A stretch of 64,000 bases of DNA, taken from Struthidea cinerea (taxonomy: Eukaryota > Chordata > Aves > Passeriformes > Corcoracidae). The stretch is from assembly GCA_013397865.1 (NCBI GenBank), contig VZTI01004399.1, positions 939,971 through 1,003,970 on the forward strand, written 5' to 3'. The translations under genes were made by a program, and so were the position numbers. Below are positions 1 through 12,800 of this stretch, one piece after another (the first letter of the stretch is position 1; the number at the start of each line of letters is the position of its first letter). The notes under the pieces were generated by a model, which saw only the letters and a program-made list of their open reading frames with translations, was not told the DNA's origin and did not search any database.

Positions 1-1284
1 TTTTCTTGGATTTCCTGACATAATTCATTAGTTTTTTTAGAGTAGCTGGAGTCCCACTGCACATCTGGAGACAGCTGATTTCTAATTCATAGATCATTTG
101 AAATGCTAATATAAAAACGGTATATAGAAAATAGCTAGGCTGATAGACATTAGCTTTTCCATTTCCAGTTGCCTGCCTCACATACTGTAATCCAAACTAT
201 GAGTCAGGCTTCAAAATACTCTGTCAGAATGAGAAAGTATTTAGCACAATGAATTTAAATGGTGCATTTAATAGTTTGGAAGGTTTTTTCTAATGTTAAC
301 TGCAGTAGTTTTCTGGAGCTTGTTGATTATTCAACACTGGTAAATGCATTTGTGGAATATAGTTTTTCAATTATATTTGCTTTCAAGTAGGATGTAGAGG
401 ATGACAGGAGAGATGTGCACATCCACTTTTTATAGCTATTATTCTTCTTGACAACTGGGAAGTGTCCACAGTTAAAGGCTTTAAGTCCTTGTGCTTAGAC
501 TTTAAAGTTTAGGTTGCACCTGAGTTTTTACTGTTGAAAGTACAATGTTGGTATGTATGCCCGGTCACGGTATTTGAATCACGTCTCAGGTGCTCACACA
601 AGGAAGTTGAGCTCAGTCCATCTTGAGGAAGGAACGAGTGAGACTGTCTGGGAAGGGGCAGCTAGAAAATAATCCCCAAAATGTTTTCCATTCCGTAAAA
701 TTTGCATATTGCAGCTGGTTTCTCTGGGGCCAGATGTATTTATATGAGATTATCTATAGCTAACTAAAAATAAAAGTCTAAGGAGAGAACAGATGTTGTA
801 GGTCTTAAAGCAAGGGACATTTGATATGTGCTCATGGGGTATAAATGATGCTTTGTTCTAAAAACCTGTGTTTGAGTTGCTTTATTTCTACCATTGCTTG
901 TAAGCCTTCTTTTCTCCTTCTCCAAGGTATTTAAGTGGTAATTTAGCTGATCCACTCAGGTAGGCAGGGCCAGAAAAGTGCTGTGAACCAGAAATGCAAG
1001 GAAGGGACTGTTTTTTTTTTTTTCCTGCAAAAGCCAATACTTTCATCTCTTTCCATTGTTGAAGAAGATTGAGTTTAATAGCTTGCATTTGACAACCACA
1101 GTGCAAAGCTGATATGGCAATGCTACTTTTCGTGGTCCCCATCAATATATTGTCTCAAGCGTTCTCGATAAATTTGCTCTCCTTATCTGTTTTTGCTTGT
1201 GAGTGTTTGGAAAGCAAAAATGTTCCTCCTGTTTACATACAGATAGAGCATCATTTGGTCTCTTGGTGGCTAGCTGAGTACTAG

Positions 1285-1324
1285 CTATCCGAATTAGTGA
1301 TTGTTCTATCCGAATTAGTGATTG
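1285..1324. repeat. 19-bp direct repeat, period 21
   Basis: Two identical 19-bp copies, CTATCCGAATTAGTGATTG, start at 1285 and 1306. They are separated by two bases, which is a short local tandem duplication within the intron. Confidence 0.85.
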
Positions 1325-4010
1325 CATGACATCTTTCTTTTCCCCAGATTTCTTAGTCATTTCAATATTAACTCATAACATATTATCCAGTCATAAGTCT
1401 GCAGGAGTTTCCTGTATGGAAAAGTGCACGTTGGTTTGTGTGTTTTACCATGTTGATATTTGCCATCACTGGTACCAATTGTGCGAGTGTCTGAAGTACA
1501 AAACTGAGTGTTCTGTATTTCAGAAAGGAAAGCTAGAGAGAAAGGAGCAAAGCAAGTCCCTGCTAGAGGCAATGAGGACTTCAGGTTGTTAACTTTTTGT
1601 CCCTGGCTGTAAAATGGAAGTTACACCACTCCCTCATCTCACTGAAGCAATTTTGAATATTTATGAACAACTTCCTTTTGTTTAATTTAATTAAAACTTT
1701 AGTAAGGGAAACTGAAAATTGAGTATTCTGGGTTAGTCAAATGAGTAAGACATGGAGACTTATGATCACTGATTAATGTTAAGAAAACAGTGTAATGCAG
1801 TCTCTTCTCTAGAAAATTAAAACAGTGATCATGTAATTAGAGACTGTGTTATGATAGGGGGACAATGTGAAGTTCTGCAAGCATTCTCAGAATTTACTAA
1901 CTTGGAGGACTTGAGTATGTAATGTTACTGGCTTTTAACCTAAATGTACTTGAAAGGGAGAGACAGTAGAACTACCTCATGTCTCAATGTAGGTTGGTTC
2001 CAGTAATAATGAGACCAGCTCTTCTGTATTGCTGGAGGGGTTACTTTGTTGTTTGACTAAAATGCTCTTCTTCTTCAGATCCCTGTATGACGCCAGTAGG
2101 TAAAATACAATCCCTGTGCTATCTGTTTTTCCTCTATCTTAAGAGAGAGGGCTTTTTTTGGATTATTAGTTTTCCCTTGTTGCCTGAACAGATGAAGTTA
2201 AGCGTGATATCTTACAGATTTCTGTTGTATGTTTTTATCCCTTTGGTAAAAAGGGAGTGGTGGGGGGAAAGATACTGAGATGATCTGTGGGATGACGCTT
2301 GTTGAGCCAGTCACTTGGCTGTCAGAAATTGGAGGTCTTACCAGTCCAGTTCATGAAAATTATTAAATATTTGTCTGATTTTTCAGTCTGAAACCAAGGC
2401 AAAATACTAACACTTTCTGAAGCTAGTGAGAGAAGTTGTCTTTAGATTCAAATACTAATTTTTGTTGAAATATGTCTTATCAATACTCTTTCTCTTATAT
2501 ATAAAACCAGTGTCGTTCTTCCTCAAAGACTGAAAAAGAGCAGGTTGAAGTTTATGGAGAGCAGAAGATAAAATTGAAGACAGGAGATGCATAAAACTCT
2601 TAACCTATAAAGTATTTAACTATGCCAGGGGTAACCAGTTGTAGCAAAGACATGAAGCGGGGAGCGAGTTTGGAAAGTCCTTGCAGTCACAGGGATAGTG
2701 CAGATACTTAAATAGAGGTAGAGATAAATATAATTTTTTATCTACTAAGCACCAAACAACCATACAAGAAGAATCTTGTTGCTTGAAATAATTTGTGGAG
2801 TTCAAAAACTCTTGGAAAAGTGCAGATTTCTTCAATTTCTAATGTTGAAAGGTGAAATTTAATTTCTCTATTACTACATTCAGATTTTCAAGCCAATTTT
2901 TTATATTATAACCTCTGTGTATGCATAAATATATAAAAACCCAACAAAAGCCCCCAAGGTAAACTGTATATATAAATGTAGAGCTATGTTATGTTTTATT
3001 TTATACAGTCTGAATATATTAAAATTTGTTCTGACTAATTTTTCTTTTGACTTTATATTTTACTGATACAATCTCAGAGGACTAAACTTGAGAAACTATT
3101 CTATATAGTAGCATAATTTAATTTGTGTATACGGTAGAAAAAAGGCTTAATATTTCAACTTTGAGTTATTACTTACTGGGCTAACTTGGGCATCAAAATC
3201 TCATCTAAGGAGAAAAAAACTAACTTCCAGGAGGTCTTTGAGTTGAACCTTTGTTAATGCCATATGAAACATAAAGAAGTATCATTACAATGACCTTTTG
3301 GGGTGATGTAATGGGAGAATAATCTCTCTATGGTTGTGTAAAAAGAGTAGTTTAGTACATTCTGTGTTCCAAAACATCAGCTTAATTTCTGGAAAATCTG
3401 AAATTTGTCTTGTGGATGAACCAATAGATTATCATGTCTTTGAAGAGAAACTAGGCTGGCATCCTTTGCCTTCCTGTTTTTGATGTGAGATCTTTCTCTA
3501 GAGGGGCATTTTGAGTGCAGGAAACAGTCCATTCTTGTAGAAGACTTTAATGTCATGTAGGTAAGATTTTCTGTGTTTTTCTGTGTTTGTTCTTGAATTT
3601 CATTGGTGTGATAAGACATGATGGGTCAGAAGCCATTACAGACTGTCTGGTATTTTTAGGATGCCAGCCTGCTTCACTGACTGTGAAGCCACACTGATGT
3701 AATTGAAAGTAACAGTTCAGAAGAAGCAGTAAATTATTTCAGGTGAATGACTGACGAATTTGAAGTTTTTAGCTTACAGCTTGAGAACACAAAGCAAGCT
3801 AAAGTCAATATGATGTCGTTTGTACCAGAAGCTGTTATGGTGAGCTTTTACTTGGGAGTACGTGAGTAGTCCTGGTCCTTACTAGGAGCCAGCTAAATAA
3901 TGATTTGCTCCTAGTTTTTCTGATCTGCAGGTGTTGAGCAGCCTATCAGAAGTCCTTATGCTCAGTGGTCACCTACTAACATGTTTCACAAACTGAGACT
4001 TGCTTTATTG

Positions 4011-4085
4011 AGGATAGGATAGGATAGGATAGGATAGGATAGGATAGGATAGGATAGGATAGGTGAGGATAGGTGAGGATAGGTG
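4011..4085. repeat. (AGGAT)n pentanucleotide microsatellite with AGGTG variants
   Basis: Ten perfect AGGAT units (4011-4060) are followed by alternating AGGTG/AGGAT units to 4085, giving 15 units in all. The 3' part therefore has a 10-bp higher-order period. The purine-rich strand is the transcript strand of SH3RF1. Confidence 0.95.
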
Positions 4086-7000
4086 TGGTTTTCCCCTTTG
4101 GAGTAAAGTGTGGTAGTCACAGCTCGAGGACCCGCAGGGTAGCTGCAGTCTGGATTTTGATGGCTGTCTTACACAGTTGGGTCTGCCTGTTACTGTCCTC
4201 TCAGCTAGGAGCTTTTTTATTAGGAAGTCTGGATTTGTAACTCCCTAACAAGGGAGATAATTTTATTTAACAAAGAGAATATAAGATAGTGGACATTTGT
4301 CAGTAAATGAAGTGGTTGGTCTGTGTGGGCTGATCTGGAAGCACAGGTAGAGAACTTTCTTCCCTAGAAAGACCAGGTGAATCCCATTATCTCAGTTTGT
4401 GTGGTGCTGAAGCTGTGGTTATACTGTAATTGTTAGTTTGGTACCCTGCCTGTATGTTTGCTTTCTAGCAATTTTCCCTTTAGTGGCTTATTGGTCTTTG
4501 TTCAACACATTGAATATTAGCTAGTGGTAAACTACAACAGTCAAACCACTGAACCCAAGCGAAGGAAAAGACTGATCCTGTTCCTTTGTTCCTTTGGCTG
4601 GGAAAGAGTAGAAGGCCACTTACCTTATTTCTCCAATTTGTGCACGTGTAACTTTCTTGAAAGGCATTTCAGCTTTAAGTCTCTTCTTTTTAAGAAGGTT
4701 GCTTACTTTCATTTGATTAAGATTTAGGCCTGTAGCAATACTGGGGTGACCTGTAATGCCTCTTCATGTCCTCTGTGTTAGCTGGTCCCATAGTGTTTGG
4801 GGTTTGCCAGCGTCCCTTATCATTCTTACGTCCCCTAGCAGCCATCTGGAAGAGGGATGCTTGGAGCTGGTGTCAGATTATCCATGTGCTCAGTGAGCAG
4901 CCAGCAGCCGCAGAGAACCAGGCGGAGGATGGCACTCATGTGGCACTCTGCCTTTTTTTGTGCCTGCTTGTTTTAATGCAGCTTGATAGAAAGAGGAGTG
5001 GAGCTGGCCAAGACCGCAGGGATTCCTTTTCAAATGTAACCAAGCTAAAAATTGCCTTTGGCTCCATGACAGATATGGAACATTTCATACAAATCGGATT
5101 TTTTTTCTGTAAAGTCATATCGGATCTTGGAATTTTCATCCACATTATTAAGGTTTATATTCTAGCTCATGTTTAGAGCGGATGTTAACAATAACCATTG
5201 CCATTGAGAACAGGATTCCAAAGTTTGTGTGGCTTTTTTATTGTTGTCTGTAATATTTTAAAAGAAAATCAATTACATGCTTTTAAAATACATGCTGTTT
5301 TGTAATGATGACAATGCTGATTTCTAAAATGCAGCTCTTTCTGATATGTTTTTATGCTAAACTCCTCTGTACAGTGTTCAAAGACTCCAGTTGAATTTAA
5401 AGAAAACATTTGAGTATAGGTAATTTTAGGGACAATATTAGAGATATAGGTAAAGGAAATTTAGGAAACCAAGCTGTACTACATTTTACAAATCTGGAAA
5501 AGCTTTTACTTGTAACTAGTTAGCAGTGTATTTGCAAGGGCAGCTTAAGACAGTGCTTTGTTTATTTGCACCAAACAATGTAAGTACATTCCTAGAAATG
5601 TCGGGGTTTTTTTTTGTTTTTTAAGGAAGGGAAAGGAGAGGCAATGTCTGACATTTCATAACATCTAAATTATTTAATCCAGCAGTCAAACCTTATGTTA
5701 CCAAACTATTGCTCAATACAGCTCTGCAGAAGCAAATAGGAAGATGTATTAAGCACTTCCAGCTGAAAGCTTGAAAACTACAAAAGAAGTGTGATGCAAG
5801 GGACACAGGAGATACTCTCTTGCCGTTTTTATGTAGAGCTGATTATTTACTGTTTATCTGGAAGTTTAAACTAAATATAAGCTACTAATGTAGACTTAAA
5901 AACTGAAAGGAAATTGAATTTGAACACTTGAATAATGAGATAATATGTTTTATTTCCTTTAGGCAATGTAATAAATTTGCAATGTATTTTGCCTGATGTG
6001 TGGATGATAAATGAGGTTTGCAGAAGTGTGTGTACGTACACAGTAGAATACTTAGGGGCACCATGGTGTCATATCAATTTTTTCTGAAGGGTAGAATTTT
6101 GTTTGTACTGTGGGATGATCATGTTCATGTCTAACCAAAATGGAGATGTGTTAAAAGGAAAGTACCCTGATATATGCTACAAGAGACTTTACTTGGTGTT
6201 CCCCAAAAATGTAAATACAAAATGAAGAACTGCTTGAAACACTATTTTGGGTTTTTTTTCTAGCTAGACCTTATGTATTCTTAATTTTTTTAACATTGCC
6301 AGGAATTTATGATAGATATTCAACATAATATTAAAGAAATTTCTTCTGATTATTTGTATTTTAATTGATGTTTTGGAAAAAGAACTGTAGTAGCCTTGTG
6401 TTTGCATCTTAAGCTGTGTTTAGAGAATCTGTGGCTTTTTTTTGTGTTGAGATTTCCTCCTCAGTCTGCAAAGTTTACAGGTTGAATCCAGGGAATTGAA
6501 AAAAGTGGAAATTCTTACAGTTTTAGTAAATAAGGACTTCTGTTACAATCATTATCACAGAAAGTTATTCCTTTGGTCGTTCTTTCCTAAATTATATACA
6601 GACCATTAAGGGATCTAGAGAAGACTTCAGGCAAGCTTACTAATAGGGAAGATTTGAGTTGCCTGTAGAGGAGACAAAGCTTTGAAAGGTTGTTTTCCTG
6701 GTTTCTTCTTGCACTTCAGGTCTCATAAATAATGTTAAAGACTACTCAGTCTTTGTTTCCAGCAGCTCAAAACATTCAGGATAGTAGGGGGAGGCCTTAC
6801 AAACTCAGGTTTAAAGAAAAGCAAAACGTCAAGATTGGAGGTAAGCTTAATTTAATTTCCACATTTTGAAACCTTTTTTTTTCCAGAGCTAGAAGAGTTA
6901 AAATTTATTTGTGAATACATCAGGGAGTATGTTTAAGTAACTGTAAAGTGTAGAGTTTCGAAATAAATACCAAAATCAGAAGACTTGTCAAAGAAACTGG

Positions 7001-7489
7001 AATTATGTGACTGAGTCATGAAAGCACATGAAAATTGGCACAAGTGTACTTCATATGCCATTTCTGTGTAAATATTGCAGAGCTGCAGAACTTGTGTTCA
7101 TGTGACTTGATTCCTCTTTGATGTTGAGGAGATCTTACTTTGTGTGGTGCAGAGACATTAACGGTATCATTAATGTAACCGTTCTGATTTGGCAAATCCC
7201 AGATTTCCAAATACCTTCTTGGAGTTTGCTTCCGGTATAGGGAATATTGGAAATAGATCTTTTTCTCTGAAAGTATCCACAGATGGATGTAAACAACATC
7301 TTGTTGTATTGGAAGGATTTTTAATGCATTTAGGAGTAGCACTTCACAGGATCTCTATATGTATTCTTACAGTCTGGATGCTGTCATCCAGGATTCATGA
7401 CTGATAGAGATGATGGAACAGGATCAGTGTGACTTTGTACTTGGGTAAACTTAATCTATTGGGAAAGGTGAGAAGAGCTTAAATAGTAT

Positions 7490-7507
7490 TAGAAGAAGAA
7501 GAAGAGA
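7490..7507. repeat. Short (AGA)n tract
   Basis: A short trinucleotide AGA run inside the intron. Confidence 0.75.
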
Positions 7508-9837
7508 GCAAAGAGAAAGATTATATGTAATCAGTTATCAACTCTTGAAATATATTTTTTAAAAAGCTTAAAAAAGGAAAAGAAAATATTTATTGCTTAA
7601 GCTTGTAATGTGATGTCAAGGAAGAAGTGTCTCAAACTGAAATTTTTCAGTAAATCAGTCTTATTCTGAAGATCTTATGCAGGTTGTATTAACATCATAT
7701 TTGTTTCTAAAATATAGATGTTTTGTTTTAATTTTATGGAATTTATTGAAACTTATAAATTATTATTGAAGTATAATTTCTTAGTCCAGGAATCCAGTAA
7801 TTTTGGGCTGTCATAATAAAGTTCAAGACAAAGTATTGGTTGCTTATAAAAAAACCCCAGTTTGTTCAATATAAGCAACCCCTGACATATATGTTTGGTG
7901 ATTCAAAAAGGGCTACTTTCCCAAAGCTTAAAAAAAAAAAAAAAGCAGAAATAGTTTCATGTAGCAAGTGGCAGAATGAAGGAATAGCAAAATGAATACA
8001 AATGACAGCTTTTTGTAACCAGAAGAATGATACTAAATAACAGACTAAAGTTACCCTGAGTACACAAGTGCATTAAGAAGCAGCTAAATCTTTGTAGCAT
8101 GGGATGCCAGTGAAAATCTGCTAGTGGATAAATTGTTTGTCAATATATTCAGTTAAAGACTTGGTGCCTTTCTGGGAGAAGTGTTCTTCTGCATCACAGG
8201 CTTAATGGGCTCTTTAGAAACAGCCTTAAATACTGGCTTTCAGGCAGTGCAGGGACAGACTTACGAGTCAGCTCTGTTGAAGGCAGCAGATTTTGGACAG
8301 AATGTCGTGATATACATTGGTATTTCTATACAATACTTTCCAAAACTGTGTCTAGGATCACATCAAATCCTAAACCTCAGCCATCCTAAAAAGAGAGAAC
8401 AGAGTTGAGTGAATAGAGGAAAACTGGAATGTGAAGAAAACTTGACAGGAAGTCTAGTTAGGAGAAACATGGAGGAGGGATGTTGCTTACAAGATAATTT
8501 GTTTTACTTTGAGCTCAAGTCAGTGGTTGAAGAGTATTTACCTTGCAGGATCACTGGAAGTGTGTGACAACAGCATGTATAATGACCTAATATGAGCTCT
8601 GTTTCACCATATGCCAGTTTTTTACCTACAGGAATAAATATTCAGAGTATTTTTCAGGTCCACATTTCTGTCTCAGCACCAATTCACACAACCATGTGGA
8701 GTGGCACAGTTACAAAGCTGAGGGCTGTGTTCATGTTGTTGTGATTCGTATATTTGTGGTTTTGACTGTATATATATATATGCTTTTACTGTATATTTGT
8801 GTTTCTTTTAAGAGTAGTTGATCCGTTTGAGTCTGTATAAATAAGCTACGGTTTCATACAGGAGCTGAGCAAAACCAACTCTGTTAGCGGTAGGCCTCAA
8901 GGAGCAAGCTGTCCTACCATGGTGACAAAAAGAGGTGGAGTTTCGCTTTGAGAGTCCTGCTCCAGGAGTTGTCTTCCATCAGGCCTTAGTGGAGTCTGAG
9001 TCAGAGAACTCTGAAGCAGGATGACTGAATTCTGCCTTCCAAATATATCTCAACCAGTTGAGTAGCATGAATAGTTAAGAGAGGGAATTAAAGAGCCGTC
9101 AGCCTTTCTTTATCCTATCTGATTCTTAACTCTTGGCTCCAGAGCAGTGCTTTCCCATAATAATGCGTTATGTTTGCACCTGCTTAATTAAAATACTTTT
9201 TATTTAAATTAGGAAGTTGTACTTCTTGTAAGCTGTTCTTGAGTATTTATTTATGGAACATAATTATTCCGTGCATTCCCTGTTAATGTGAGTAGATGGT
9301 TATTAATTTGCGTACTGTGGAGTCTCAAAGACAGGAAGCCCTTGTACAGTGGAAGAATATCATGGAATTAGCTTCCAAGGAATTAACTTTTAATGGGATT
9401 AACCTGGCTGGAGTGAGAACTGCTTTAATTATTTCAAAGAAAGCATTGAGATCACGGCCTGTATCACATTTTACAACCAAAGGACTAAAAACTTCTTTAG
9501 GCCGGGAAAACTTTGGCTGGATCTATATTAGCAAGTAATCTGCAGTGGGAATGGATCCACAGAAGAAAAACAGTGGATGCTGAGGACTTGGTGGCTACAG
9601 CCTGTATTTCTTCAGAGGTAATACTTTGAGTGAATTCTACTTTGGTTCCAGGCAATGTTTGGATGAGTAGTCTACTGTTGGAGCACACCTTCCATTTTAG
9701 TTTCATCAAAAAGCAGTGTAGTTCATATACTTTACATTAAGGCTGCTCCAAAATGAAAAAGAGAAGTGTACCAGAATATGCTACTTACTAAATATTTTCG
9801 TTCATATAGCTATTTGATTAAAATCATTATATAGAAG

Positions 9838-9881
9838 CATATGTTTTCATTTATGGCATGAACACATAAATGAAAACTATG
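9838..9881. repeat. Long inverted repeat (hairpin)
   Basis: GTTTTCATTTATG at 9843-9855 is perfectly complementary to CATAAATGAAAAC at 9865-9877 across a 9-nt loop. With one bulged T at 9842, four further pairs extend the stem to 9838-9881. No protein or known RNA family is recognised. Confidence 0.75.
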
Positions 9882-12800
9882 AGCAGATCTGAAACAGTTC
9901 ATAGTAAAAAATGTAAATAATCCCTCTTTACTGTGGAAGTAAAATGGTAATTTTTCTTGAACTGGATAAAAGAATGCATTCTTTCTTTTGTGTTTGTATC
10001 ATAGAAAAATGGAAAAAAATTACTTTCCTTAACTTTTCCAAATACTGGAGAGTAAAAAAGAAAACAACCCTTTTATAAACTTGTTTTTTTATAGATACAG
10101 AGTCCTGTAAATTGTGGTATAAGTCCATGAGATACTTCAGATGTTGTTTTACAAAATGGCTACAAAGTTCTCATAACATTCAGAGAGGTGAAGGGCTTTT
10201 AGTAAAATGCATATGACAATAGAGTAGAATTGCTATTAAATTGATGCTTGGAGTAGAAAGGATATGTATTTTGAAATAGAGGACTACTTTCAAGAAACAG
10301 CTTTGTGCATGTAAGACTCAAAGATTGCAATTTATAGCCAGTGTCTACCAAATACAAAAAAAAGATGGTCAGAGATTTCCTGATGAAATCATATGTAAAC
10401 TTAGAAATTTAATCTGTGTTATGACAGCATAGTAATGATCAACCTGTTAGTTTCAAATTTCCTCTTCTTTCCACAGTGAATGCAGACACAGTTGCTGAAG
10501 GACCATTCATTTAAGTAGTTTAACTGCTTATGGTTTCTATGTCACAGTGCAATCTCTTCTGTTTATTGGAACCAGCTAATAATAAAATGGTAACAGTGCA
10601 AGTGGACTAGAGGAGCAGAACTGGTGTAAGCAAAGTCAGAGTAACTATGACCTCCTTGGGCCCAAGTTCTGATACTTTTTCTGCAGTAAAAGAGTGAGAG
10701 GTGAACAGGTTATCCTTGCAATGTAAGCCTCCTGTTGCCTAGCATTTCTAACCCTTGCTCACCTGTCATGCTTAAAACCACAACAAACCCTTTGGAGAAA
10801 CAATTGCATTGAAAAGCAAAATGGAAAATCCTTTCCTGTCTATCCTGAATAACCTAGTTATACTTTGTGTATTGCTTATGCAACTCTCCCTGCCTCTGAC
10901 AGTGGAGCTAGAGTACTGAGAAATTTTGCTTCATTTGAGCTGATAGTTTTATAAGAATTAGGCACTCCTGTACAGTGAAGGACAGTCTAGGCTTGAGCAA
11001 CTTGGGACAAAACTTGCCAAGGCGTGCTGGAATTCATCATCTTGCTTCATTACTAGCTTTCAGTGGAATAAGGGGTTAATTAAGATAAACACATGGAATG
11101 TGGTTTTCTGCACTACTTACAGAGAAGTAGTCACATATTGCTGGGAATGTGTAATGCCAGGCCCCAGGAGAGCCAATTCATCTCCAGGGAGGGAGAGCAG
11201 GGGCAGTGGGATAGGCTTGCAGAACGGCTCGGCGGGCCGAGTGCAGAGCTCCTCACTGAGCTCCCCTGCAGAAAGGAAGCATGGCGAAGGTGGAAGTGGG
11301 GATGAAGGATGCTGAAGGAATTCAGAAACACCAAGCATGTAGGTGTAGGGTGAAAAAGCCAGATCTCAGGAGGGCCTTGTAAAGGTGCAGTGACAACAGG
11401 TGGGAGCCTGGTCATGTGAAGTTATGTACCAATTCAGACCTCATAACTCAAGACATGCAGTTTGGGTTTTTGTACTAATACTTCTATGCTGAAATAGATT
11501 CATTTGAACAGTATGAAATGGGAAGCATAATCCTTTCTGTAGGCACTATGTGTTCAAGCCTGTTCAAGTCGTACTAAACTGAGCAGAAGGCTTGTTTGCT
11601 GTTTGTCTGCTTTTACAGACCAGATGAAATAACCAGGAAGTGCACACTCCAGCTTGTCACTGCACAAGAGATAAATGTTAATGTAGCATTCTTCTGGCTC
11701 TTTTTTTATCGTAAAGAGCATACAGGAACTTTATCTTTAAAAAAGATGCATAATTTCAGCTAGGATTCGTTGCCTTTTCAAAATGCCGACCAGCTGCTTC
11801 AAGTAGAGTACCATAAAAATCCTTTGCTTTGAAGCATGAAAAATTTAAAAGATGAATAAGAATAAATGGCAAATAGCGTTTGTTATTTACTCTGTGCATG
11901 CAGTGGATGTATATTTGTGTATGGTACAATGACAGCTAAGATTAGCACCTTTTCTCTTCTGCAATAGGCAAGAAGCTGTTTGAAGTCAGGATATTAAAGG
12001 AATCAAACTGATTCCAAATGAATTTCAAGAGAGTGAGGGGGTTTTAAGAGAAAGAGGATATGGTACCAGTCCTAAATTAGGCTTAGTGAAAGTCCCTCCA
12101 GTTTCTGGCAACAAAAGTTTGCAGGGAATACCTAAGAAGGATGTGTGGTGGTGATTTTGGGTTCATTCAGAAGGTTGAATAAACACCTGAACATTTACAA
12201 AATAGTGGAAGTGATGATAAATAAGCCTAAAAACACTCTCTCAGAAGGTAATGGAATGCCAGATGCTATCTCAGGATTGTAAAATCAAATTCAGACAGGA
12301 GAGATGCCTGTGGTTACTCTCATTTTAAATACCATTAACAGGGCCGTTGTAATTTAGAGCTTGTACTGTTTTGGTGGGGAACAAATTAACACTTGATCAT
12401 AGTGGAAAGCAAAGCATGCTCAGATAAAAAGTCAGGCCTGTCAACCTTGATAGGCTTTCATCAAAAAATGCAGCAACCTCTTAATTTGCAGCTCTGTGTC
12501 TTCCCATTGCCCAAGTTTTGGCAGCAAAATATTTGAGAGATTAAAGGAACGTTTCTTCATGCTGATCTCACCAAGAATTATCTCACCAAGTCACTCCCTT
12601 ATTCAGAGTCATTTGCTCGCTTTGCTCCTCCTGTATCGTGTTCTAACTCCTCACCTTCAAAGCTCAGTAAGATTTTGCTTTTAGCAATCTCATTTCTCAT
12701 TTATTCTTTTCAGATTTTTTTCAGTCTGTCTTCTCATCTGGAATTCCCTCACCTTTACTTGGTGCAAGAAGTAAACATATTCATTAGCACATCACATTGA

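Noticed and set aside
4766..5176. 136-codon open frame on the + strand
   Set aside because: No start context, domain or family resemblance, and it lies within a long intron. The length is within what chance gives in 64 kb.
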